Origin: a virus
Virus record (IMG/VR): IMGVR_UViG_3300032265_001784
Location: 1-28,138 of that record
Strand: one strand, 5' to 3'
Length of the DNA: 28,138 nucleotides
Both the position numbers and the translations under genes were made by a program. The notes beneath the pieces are model-generated. The model was not told where the DNA came from, ran no database searches, and was given only the letters and a program-made list of their open reading frames with translations. Positions 8,116-13,595 of the stretch are shown here, one piece after another; position 1 is the stretch's first letter, and each line of letters starts with the position of its first letter.

Positions 8116-8432
8116 ACTCTAAAACTTTCTCCGCACCCACAGCGGTCTTTTTCATTGGGGTTGGTAAATTCAAAGCCTTCATTTAGTCCTTGACGCACAT
8201 AGTCTATTTGTAGGCCTTCAAGATACACACTACTCTTAGGATCAACGACAATAACAAATCCTGCTTGCTCATAGGCAATATCTTCAGAATTAACTGTATC
8301 AATATATTCTAACACATAGGCCAGGCCACTACAGCCTGTGGTTTTTACCCCAAGTCGAATGCCTAGGCCTGTTCCACGCTTGTTGAGGTTGGTGACAATT
8401 TTTTTGGCAGCTGTGTCAGTTACTGTGATCAT
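8112..8432 (-). CDS. iscA: IscA-type Fe-S cluster carrier protein
   Basis: 106 residues, standard length for the HesB/IscA/ErpA family. The three cluster-ligand cysteines are present: C34 (TTGCSG) and C98 and C100 in the terminal CGCGESF motif. The segment [10 protein letters not shown] before them is typical of IscA. Such A-type carriers receive Fe-S clusters from IscU and pass them to apo-enzymes. It overlaps the end of a radical SAM gene by 17 bp and lies two genes after a phage iscU, so a dedicated delivery role to the radical SAM protein is plausible (inference). IscA is a better fit than ErpA, but the two are hard to separate by eye. Confidence 0.93.
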   Translation of the reverse strand: MITVTDTAAKKIVTNLNKRGTGLGIRLGVKTTGCSGLAYVLEYIDTVNSEDIAYEQAGFVIVVDPKSSVYLEGLQIDYVRQGLNEGFEFTNPNEKDRCGCGESFRV

Positions 8433-9450
8433 ATTTTTTTTTATTTGTTAGTATCTGTTCTTTGCACGAGCGTTGACAATTAAAATGCCAGCCTTCTTCG
8501 GCCCCCAATAGTGATTCTACTAGATTATTATTAAAAAATTTATTGCCCAACACAGTTGAAATAGTATTCAGCAACAACGACTGATTGTCTAATCCGGCAG
8601 TTAGTTGTTTCATGTGGTCGGTACCAAAGTAATTTAGTTCTGTATCAAAATGCATCATGCAACAGGGTATTACATGTCCCAGATGATTAATATATATCTG
8701 CCCTTGACTCAAGTTGGGACAAATTTGATTGGTATATACTGGTGGTTTTATCAAGTTATATTTTCTATACCTGATGTGTTGCATTTGATTAATGTCAACT
8801 GTGGTGGGCTCTATATGATGGCTGATTTCGCCATTGACCCGCACTGGCCATTTTTCCAATCCTAGAAATCTATAACGATCACCTGGGCCAAAGAGCAAAG
8901 CTGAAAATCCATATTCCTTTGATAATTTTTTAATTTCTTCAAGTTGATGTTCGTTGTGCTTGAACAATAAAAATTTCCATATAGCATAGCCACCGCCCTT
9001 GGCAAACGCCCTGGCATTATCCATGGCTTTGTTATAGTTTACTCCTACCCTGTAAAAGTGATTGGTATCCTCTAGTCCATCTATACTAAACAAGACTCTA
9101 AGATTTGGATACTGTTGACCTAAATTGTTCCACCAGGCAGTACTTCGTATTCCACCGTTGGTCATTAAATGAATTACCGGGCGAGAAGGCAACTTGTAAA
9201 AAGCATCAATGAATTTTTCTATTTCAGGGTGCATGATTGGATCACCCTTGTCACCTTCTAATATCACTTCAGATAAAGATGTCAATGACGATAATTGTAA
9301 ATTTTCTAAAACTGTGTCAATGTCCAAGTGTAGCAGTGCAAGGTCGGGATGTAGATCGCCCACATCATCAAATCTTCCACAATGTGGGCATCGAGCATTA
9401 CAGTAGCTAGTAGGTTCAAATTGTAAAGTTTGTATATCGGCCGGCGTCAT
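8416..9450 (-). CDS. Radical SAM protein with SPASM-like C-terminus
   Basis: 344 residues. C17-x3-C21-x2-C24 (CNARCPHC) binds the [4Fe-4S] cluster that cleaves S-adenosylmethionine; GDKGDP (66-71) and the TNGG motif (97-100) fit the barrel core. Further cysteines at C244, C263/C264, C325 and C329 resemble a SPASM/twitch auxiliary cluster domain, as in enzymes that modify peptides or small substrates. The substrate is not evident. The start ATG overlaps the iscU stop (ATGA) and the 3' end overlaps iscA, so the enzyme is embedded between two Fe-S assembly genes. A relative with the same layout lies at 16491-17498. Confidence 0.9.
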   Translation of the reverse strand: MTPADIQTLQFEPTSYCNARCPHCGRFDDVGDLHPDLALLHLDIDTVLENLQLSSLTSLSEVILEGDKGDPIMHPEIEKFIDAFYKLPSRPVIHLMTNGGIRSTAWWNNLGQQYPNLRVLFSIDGLEDTNHFYRVGVNYNKAMDNARAFAKGGGYAIWKFLLFKHNEHQLEEIKKLSKEYGFSALLFGPGDRYRFLGLEKWPVRVNGEISHHIEPTTVDINQMQHIRYRKYNLIKPPVYTNQICPNLSQGQIYINHLGHVIPCCMMHFDTELNYFGTDHMKQLTAGLDNQSLLLNTISTVLGNKFFNNNLVESLLGAEEGWHFNCQRSCKEQILTNKKKYDHSN

Positions 9451-9827
9451 TGTGCCTGCTTTGCTCTGTAGTCATCTATAGCGGCCTTAATAGCGTCTTC
9501 CGCAAGGATACTGCAATGGATCTTAACCGGGGGTAAACAGAGCTCTTCTGCAATCTGCACATTCTTAATAGATCCAGCTTGCTCCAGCGTTTTACCCTTG
9601 ACCCATTCCGTGACGAGCGAACTACTCGCGATCGCCGATCCACAGCCATAAGTTTTGAATTTTGCATCTGTTATAATCCCATCTTCTACCTTGATTTGTA
9701 ACTTCATTACATCACCACAAGCCGGTGCTCCTACCATGCCGGTGCCAATGCCTGCTTCGTCCTTGGCAAATGATCCCACGTTGCGTGGATTTTCGTAATG
9801 GTCGATTACTTTGTCGCTATAGGCCAT
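9447..9827 (-). CDS. iscU: IscU Fe-S cluster assembly scaffold
   Basis: 126 residues, very close to proteobacterial IscU over its whole length (for example VIDHYENPRNVGSF, GMVGAPACGDVMKLQIKV and IHCSILAEDAIKAA). Cluster ligands C37, C62 and C105 and D39 are all kept, as is the LPPVK motif (98-102) recognised by the chaperone HscA. An additional cysteine, C97, directly precedes LPPVK where bacterial proteins usually have another residue. IscU builds [2Fe-2S]/[4Fe-4S] clusters with sulfur from IscS. No IscS, HscA, HscB or ferredoxin gene is in this window, so the phage protein would have to work with host partners. AGGAAA precedes the ATG. Host-to-phage transfer is the likely origin. Confidence 0.97.
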   Translation of the reverse strand: MAYSDKVIDHYENPRNVGSFAKDEAGIGTGMVGAPACGDVMKLQIKVEDGIITDAKFKTYGCGSAIASSSLVTEWVKGKTLEQAGSIKNVQIAEELCLPPVKIHCSILAEDAIKAAIDDYRAKQAQ

Positions 9828-9828
9828 G

Positions 9829-9993
9829 CTATTTTCCTGTTGGAGACTTGGGTGGCTGTGGTTGAGGAGCAGGTGGTCGAGGTTGTGGTGCAGTTACAGG
9901 AGGTTTTTTTAAACTTTCAAACAACTGTTGTAGGCCAGCAGCCATGCCGGTTCCAGCAATCAACATCATAAGAACAAAACAAATTTTTCTCAT
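9829..9993 (-). CDS. Small proline-rich exported protein, 54 residues
   Basis: A short gene with ATG at 9993 directly after the stop of the 9994-10308 gene and a TAG stop one base before the iscU ATG. It encodes a signal peptide (MRKICFVLMMLIAGTGMA), a short amphipathic stretch (LQQLFESLKK), then a Pro/Gln tail made of PP, PQP and PAP units ending SPTGK. The perfect fit between two genes, the plausible signal peptide and the iscU binding site within its last codons support it as real. It may span or attach in the periplasm with its neighbour; its function is unknown. Confidence 0.72.
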   Translation of the reverse strand: MRKICFVLMMLIAGTGMAAGLQQLFESLKKPPVTAPQPRPPAPQPQPPKSPTGK

Positions 9994-10308
9994 TTAGTTT
10001 GGTACCAATACTGTTCGATAACAATTACATGCACCATCTACCAAGGCTTCCCAATGGTACCCAGACGGTGCTGGGTATACAGGAACAGCTGGCGGATATG
10101 CTTGTTGAATATAGACCGGTTGTTGTTGCACGGCAATAATAGGAGGGCGAGTTGCTTCATATACAATAACACCACTGACCACGGCTGGTACCGCCCAGCC
10201 ATATGCAGGATGATAGTAGTATGCTCCGCCGCCGTGTCGCCAGCGTTCAGCCTGTGCAGTACCTACTGAAATCAAGGTCAATAATAAAATAGTTAAAAGT
10301 TTTTTCAT
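9994..10308 (-). CDS. Small exported protein, first gene of the iscU operon
   Basis: 104 residues. Residues 1-20 are a textbook signal peptide ending AQA before ERWRHGGG. The mature protein is rich in Tyr, Pro, Val and Ala, with a hydrophobic patch (WAVPAVVSGVIVYEA) that could touch or span a membrane, and a CNC pair near the C-terminus. An excellent AGGAGG binding site stands about 5 bases before the ATG, and a sigma70 promoter lies upstream. Periplasmic or outer-membrane placement is inferred; an envelope-altering or superinfection-exclusion role is possible but untested. Confidence 0.8.
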   Translation of the reverse strand: MKKLLTILLLTLISVGTAQAERWRHGGGAYYYHPAYGWAVPAVVSGVIVYEATRPPIIAVQQQPVYIQQAYPPAVPVYPAPSGYHWEALVDGACNCYRTVLVPN

Positions 10309-10324
10309 GTTTGCCTCCTAATTA

Positions 10325-10353
10325 ACTATACAATATTATAAGGTCTATGTCAA
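10325..10353 (-). promoter_or_regulatory. Sigma70 promoter for the exported protein-iscU operon
   Basis: TTGACA at 10353-10348, a 17-bp spacer and TATAGT at 10330-10325 on the minus strand. An additional TATAAT at 10340-10335 lies in the spacer without a matching -35. The block from TATAAT through TATAGTTAA is nearly the same as one upstream of the AAA ATPase gene. The leader contains AGGAGG. Confidence 0.75.
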
Positions 10354-10363
10354 CCTAAATTGT

Positions 10364-10699
10364 TTACTGTCGGCGTTTTAATGCTGCTTTGGCATTTGAG
10401 TCTACTACATTTCGAGCTTGGTCTACTGTCATGCCGGTATTGGCTTCGGTATCGCCTTTAAAACTAACCACACCCGAAGTTGGATCTAGGGGTTCTAATA
10501 CATTACTCAGTGGGGGTTTATTAATCAATGCACCCAAATTGTCCAAGGTAACATTGACCCCTAGACTTTTGGCCAAGTCAACAAAGGCCTGTTGACTGAT
10601 TTGTTTTTGAGCTGATTCGTCGTTGCTACGGCCGCTCAAAAATTGAGCAAGGGCCATAAGTTTTTGTCCACTGGGATCTGCTACTTCGACAATGCGCAT
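10364..10699 (-). CDS. Conserved phage protein, probable virion-related
   Basis: 111 residues, begins MRIVEVADPSG; helical in the first half, with a charged C-terminus ending AALKRRQ. No catalytic motif or membrane segment. Its ATG shares a base with the stop of the preceding gene (TAATG), and it is the last gene of the late structural operon. The start resembles small T4-like cyanophage structural-region proteins, but I cannot assign a function. Confidence 0.7.
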   Translation of the reverse strand: MRIVEVADPSGQKLMALAQFLSGRSNDESAQKQISQQAFVDLAKSLGVNVTLDNLGALINKPPLSNVLEPLDPTSGVVSFKGDTEANTGMTVDQARNVVDSNAKAALKRRQ

Positions 10700-11643
10700 T
10701 ATCTGCGGCCACGACCTAACGAGGCTTTTGGTGTGCCAAGGTTAGCATCCATTTCGGCATCAACATCGGGTGCTGGTATTTCGGTTGGAACTTCTTCAAC
10801 AGGTGGTACAGCTGGAGCCATGTCTTGACCTGGAATGGTAGGAGCTTGACCTGTAACTACACCAAGTGCGGCTTCTAACTGTTGTTTGCTACCTTGTAGA
10901 TTTTGTACAAGTCCACCCAATGCTGCATTGGCATCGTTGTTGAATTGTCCTGCCTGGTCCGCACCTACTTCGTTTTTAATTTGATCAACTAAGGCTGGAA
11001 GATCCTTGAACTGCATGCTGGTAACCTGTTCAATCATTTTTTGTACTTGGTCAACCATGTCCTGGCTGGCCAAAACTACCTGTGCCTGTTGAATCTCGCT
11101 AGCTTCACGCAATCTACGATACAAGCGACTTTCATACTGTGGAGCCATCATTGTTTTATTAACTTCAGCCTGTTCTTGAGGGGTCAATGGTTGGCCAGCT
11201 TGAGCTTTTTTCATGATAGCCTGTTGAGCTGGATCCATGTTTGACATGGCTTTTTCATGTTGTGCTTTTTGTTTAGCAGCACCAGCTGATTTGTTCATGG
11301 CCACTGTGGGATTAACTGGAGGCATGCCTTCAGTCGATGATCTGGTATTAAAATCAGCACCGGCTGTTGAGCCAACGGATACTGTAGCGCCACCGCCTTC
11401 TTTGAGTCGAGCCGATAGAAACTGTTCCATCATGACCAATTTGAGATAACTGGGATTTTGTTCACTACGATGAAATTCAGGTGTACGACGATGTTCGTTA
11501 ACCAACCCACGCACACGGTTTAACAAGTTACGAGCTTGAGTGCGGGTAATAGTATCAATATTGATACGACCGCCAAAATAACTTTCAAATACCTTAGCGG
11601 CTTGCTTTGTTGGGCTGATTGCGGCCAGTTCTTGCAGTTTCAT
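10699..11643 (-). CDS. Putative virion structural protein
   Basis: 314 residues. The N-terminal 90 residues are helical and basic, with a conserved-looking stretch around LLNRVRGLVNEHRR and a PSYLKLVMMEQFLSARL helix. The middle is Gln/Ala/Met-rich coiled coil, and the tail (about 265-300) is Pro/acid-rich and disordered, ending GRGRR. This layout resembles a virion structural protein family of T4-like cyanophages and pelagiphages. No enzymatic motif is visible. It overlaps the upstream gene by 50 bp, more than its neighbours do. Position in the late operon supports a structural role. Confidence 0.72.
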   Translation of the reverse strand: MKLQELAAISPTKQAAKVFESYFGGRINIDTITRTQARNLLNRVRGLVNEHRRTPEFHRSEQNPSYLKLVMMEQFLSARLKEGGGATVSVGSTAGADFNTRSSTEGMPPVNPTVAMNKSAGAAKQKAQHEKAMSNMDPAQQAIMKKAQAGQPLTPQEQAEVNKTMMAPQYESRLYRRLREASEIQQAQVVLASQDMVDQVQKMIEQVTSMQFKDLPALVDQIKNEVGADQAGQFNNDANAALGGLVQNLQGSKQQLEAALGVVTGQAPTIPGQDMAPAVPPVEEVPTEIPAPDVDAEMDANLGTPKASLGRGRR

Positions 11644-12091
11644 TATTAAATCCTCGTTGTTGAATATATTTAGCCCAGTTTACACATTTGGCTAATTCGT
11701 TTTCCATTTGTTTTTTTCTTATAATTTTGGTTTCTAATTTTGTACCAACACTATCTCTAAATTCCCACTGTTTGCTACGATCACCAATGGTAGTTCTAAC
11801 AGTAATATCTGTGGTTAGGCTATGTAATTTGTTATCTAATTCCAGTATTTCCCTAGCTGTGTTGTAAGCATTGACCTTGTCGGCTATACACCAGCTTAAG
11901 GCTGATTTGGTGCTGTTAAAAATGCCCACTTCCGTAGCCGAGCAAAACACTTGATATCCAGGACGTTGTGGTATTATGCGATATTTTCCAAATACTTCGT
12001 ATTCGCCTTTATCATTTTGCCAAATTAAGTTGTTTTCAATTCCACGAAATTCCTGGCGGAACATGTGTTCAAATTCTTGGTCTAATTTCAT
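11594..12091 (-). CDS. Conserved phage protein, unknown function
   Basis: 165 residues. It opens MKLDQEFEHMFRQEF, has a beta-like section (GEYEVFGKYRIIPQ, GYQVFCSATEVGIF) and ends in a long basic helix. The size and pattern recall a conserved T4-like hypothetical protein of the structural region. Start and upstream stop share ATGA. Its last 50 bp overlap the start of the next gene in another frame; both frames look genuine because each protein continues well beyond the overlap. Confidence 0.7.
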   Translation of the reverse strand: MKLDQEFEHMFRQEFRGIENNLIWQNDKGEYEVFGKYRIIPQRPGYQVFCSATEVGIFNSTKSALSWCIADKVNAYNTAREILELDNKLHSLTTDITVRTTIGDRSKQWEFRDSVGTKLETKIIRKKQMENELAKCVNWAKYIQQRGFNNETARTGRNQPNKASR

Positions 12092-12354
12092 TTAACAACG
12101 TAGTGCATTACAAACCACCCAATAGTGGCCGTTAAAAATCCAATTATGCCCACACCCCATGATATAAGTTGGTCATTGTGTTTGTTAGACATTTGAGTCA
12201 CACTTGATTTAACTTCAGCAACCATAACACACAGATGTGAAATATTTTCAGACATGGTAGACATTTTGTCCTCCAAGGCATTGTAGCGTTCGGCACACAG
12301 TTCCACATGTGCTTCTAGGCTTTTCTTTTCAATTTCGGTAGCTTCAACCATCAT
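12088..12354 (-). CDS. Small coiled-coil protein with C-terminal membrane anchor
   Basis: 88 residues from the ATG at 12354. A longer frame begins at 12405, but the ATGATG here follows GGAG at good spacing and reduces overlap with the upstream gene. Residues 8-58 are a charged coiled coil, followed by one transmembrane helix at about 64-85 ending MHYVVK. This arrangement resembles XhlA-type hemolysin/holin-associated proteins, so a lysis or membrane-tethering role is possible; the match rests on architecture only. A late-type promoter lies 26 bp upstream. Confidence 0.7.
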   Translation of the reverse strand: MMVEATEIEKKSLEAHVELCAERYNALEDKMSTMSENISHLCVMVAEVKSSVTQMSNKHNDQLISWGVGIIGFLTATIGWFVMHYVVK

Positions 12355-12374
12355 AATCTCCACAATAACTTCTA

Positions 12375-12797
12375 TCACATATTTATGGAAATAGGTATAA
12401 ACCAAATGTTTTGATCAGAACCCTGAGTTTTCAAAACTGGGGGTAATTCTTTGGTATTGTTTAAATGGTTGATCATGGGTATTCCGTCGGCATCTGATCG
12501 CAAAACTGCTACTGGATCTGATTCTGGTCCAAATATGCCCGGAGTTTCAATCTCAAATTCAAAACTCCAGGTTCCTTTATAATTGGTCGGTTCCACCAAT
12601 TCAAATATTTGTGTACGCATGGATATCAATTGAGTTAATGTTTCCCAATTGCGTTGCTGATTTCTAGAACGATTCCAGGATGATTGGTCCACAATATCCT
12701 GGCCAGCGCGATCCTGGTATGGCAAAGACAATGGTTTGAAATACCCGGTTACGCCTGTGGCTGTAATATCGTAGTAAGTTTGGCAGGCATATCTCAT
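12375..12797 (-). CDS. Conserved T4-like phage protein, probable structural
   Basis: 140 residues with an opening (MRYACQTYYDITATGVTGY) and a central motif (RNQQRNWETLTQLISMRTQ) that I associate with a conserved hypothetical protein of T4-like marine phages. The rest alternates beta strands and loops, with no catalytic residues standing out. It begins inside the stop of the preceding gene (ATGA). A virion or assembly role is likely from context; function unknown. Confidence 0.75.
   Translation of the reverse strand: MRYACQTYYDITATGVTGYFKPLSLPYQDRAGQDIVDQSSWNRSRNQQRNWETLTQLISMRTQIFELVEPTNYKGTWSFEFEIETPGIFGPESDPVAVLRSDADGIPMINHLNNTKELPPVLKTQGSDQNIWFIPISINM
12380..12387 (-). promoter_or_regulatory. 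Late promoter candidate CATAAATA
   Basis: Minus-strand CATAAATA, 7/8 to the T4 late consensus, lies at the end of the upstream gene. It predicts a transcript start near 12374 and a 20-nt leader with GGAG before the 12354 start. Confidence 0.55.
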
Positions 12798-13042
12798 GGT
12801 TTACTCAGAGTATAAAACATTTCGACTTGCTCACACAAATAATCTAATTCTGGATTATTTTTTCTTTCTTGAAAAATATCAACCCAGCGTTTTTGTTGCT
12901 CCAACTCGGCCAACTCTAATTGTCTCTCTTCGCTTTGACTATGTAATTCTCTTTGCAAAGATCCAGGGCGTCGTGCATAGACTGTGTGTCCACCATCGGG
13001 ACTTTCGTATATGGTTACTTCAGTAATTTTACTTGAATGCAT
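12794..13042 (-). CDS. Small conserved phage protein, unknown function
   Basis: 82 residues: a short beta-hairpin-like start (TEVTIYESPDGGHTVYARR) and a strongly charged helical second half (SEERQLELAELEQQKRW). No membrane segment or known motif. There is no ribosome binding site before its ATG. It is the first gene after an intrinsic terminator, so it must be read by a promoter within the 70-bp gap or by read-through; ACTAAGTA just upstream is a weak late-promoter candidate. Confidence 0.75.
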   Translation of the reverse strand: MHSSKITEVTIYESPDGGHTVYARRPGSLQRELHSQSEERQLELAELEQQKRWVDIFQERKNNPELDYLCEQVEMFYTLSKP

Positions 13043-13050
13043 GACACAAA

Positions 13051-13058
13051 TACTTAGT
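13051..13058 (-). promoter_or_regulatory. Weak late promoter candidate ACTAAGTA
   Basis: Minus-strand ACTAAGTA differs from the TAAATA core by one base. If used, the transcript would start near 13045, leaving only a 3-nt leader before the ATG at 13042, which lacks a binding site. The call is uncertain. Confidence 0.3.
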
Positions 13059-13062
13059 CAAC

Positions 13063-13092
13063 AAAAAACCCTGGGTGTTTATTCCAGGGTTT
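13063..13092 (-). terminator. Intrinsic terminator after the 13113 gene
   Basis: On the minus strand, AAACCCTGG and CCAGGGTTT form a perfect 9-bp stem around a 9-nt loop, followed directly by a T run (six T including stem bases). It lies 20 bp after the stop of the 13113-13526 gene and would separate its transcript from the downstream genes. Confidence 0.88.
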
Positions 13093-13112
13093 AGTGCTAA
13101 TAGATTAAACTA

Positions 13113-13526
13113 TTATTGTGTTGTGAATGTAGCATAAGCATTGGAAGTAGCCCAACCAATGTTTAAACCACCAGATGCATTAGCACCTTGGCAAGCTGTC
13201 AAGAATGTAGCCGCATTAGCAAAAGAGCCAACTGGGAATACAGCAACGTTCAATACTGTTGGAGCAGCAGGATTTACCTGATACATAGCAACAGTACTTG
13301 TTTGTTGAATTGCTTGCAATGTGTTGGAAACAAATCCATTAACGTTACCAGCACCGCTTACACCCAATGAAGAGTTTGCGTTAACTGACCAGAAGTCTAA
13401 TTTAGGACCTTGGAAGTTGGTTACTGAAGCGTTTGCTAAGTTTGCGCCTTGTGCAACGGAACCGTTCAATACGTCGGTTGCAAATACTGGTTGTGCGCCA
13501 CCAGAAACTACGGTAATATAAGCCAT
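13113..13526 (-). CDS. Small Ala/Val/Asn-rich protein, probable major virion component
   Basis: 137 residues from the ATG at 13526. An in-frame start at 13565 is rejected because AAGGAG lies seven bases before 13526. The protein (MAYITVVSGGAQPVF...) is almost free of charge, rich in Ala, Val, Asn, Thr and Gly, and looks beta-rich, as in capsid decoration or fibre proteins. It has a unit of its own: late-type promoter, strong binding site, and a strong terminator after the stop, which suggests abundant expression. No recognised family; a head-decoration or other abundant virion role is inferred. Confidence 0.82.
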   Translation of the reverse strand: MAYITVVSGGAQPVFATDVLNGSVAQGANLANASVTNFQGPKLDFWSVNANSSLGVSGAGNVNGFVSNTLQAIQQTSTVAMYQVNPAAPTVLNVAVFPVGSFANAATFLTACQGANASGGLNIGWATSNAYATFTTQ

Positions 13527-13566
13527 TTTAAATCTCCTTAATATATGGTCACGGAGGACCTGCAAG

Positions 13567-13574
13567 TATTTACC
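13567..13574 (-). promoter_or_regulatory. Late promoter candidate GGTAAATA within a short hairpin
   Basis: Minus-strand GGTAAATA predicts a start near 13561 and a 34-nt leader with AAGGAG. The site overlaps the 3' arm of a 6-bp inverted repeat (13569-13574 with 13581-13586). It would give the small virion-type gene its own transcript. Confidence 0.5.
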
Positions 13575-13595
13575 ATTTCTGGTAAAAAAGGAGAC

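Noticed and set aside
12355-12405. Upstream start at 12405 for the coiled-coil membrane protein
   Set aside because: The extension overlaps the upstream gene and a late-promoter candidate; GGAG points to the ATGATG at 12354-12349.
13527-13565. Upstream start at 13565 for the small virion-type protein
   Set aside because: The strong AAGGAG and conserved-looking MAYITVV start favour 13526, and the extension would contain the leader of the late transcript.
13569-13586. Inverted repeat TTTACC/GGTAAA as a terminator after the 13596 gene
   Set aside because: Only 6 AT-rich bp and no T run on the minus strand; it overlaps a late-promoter match instead.
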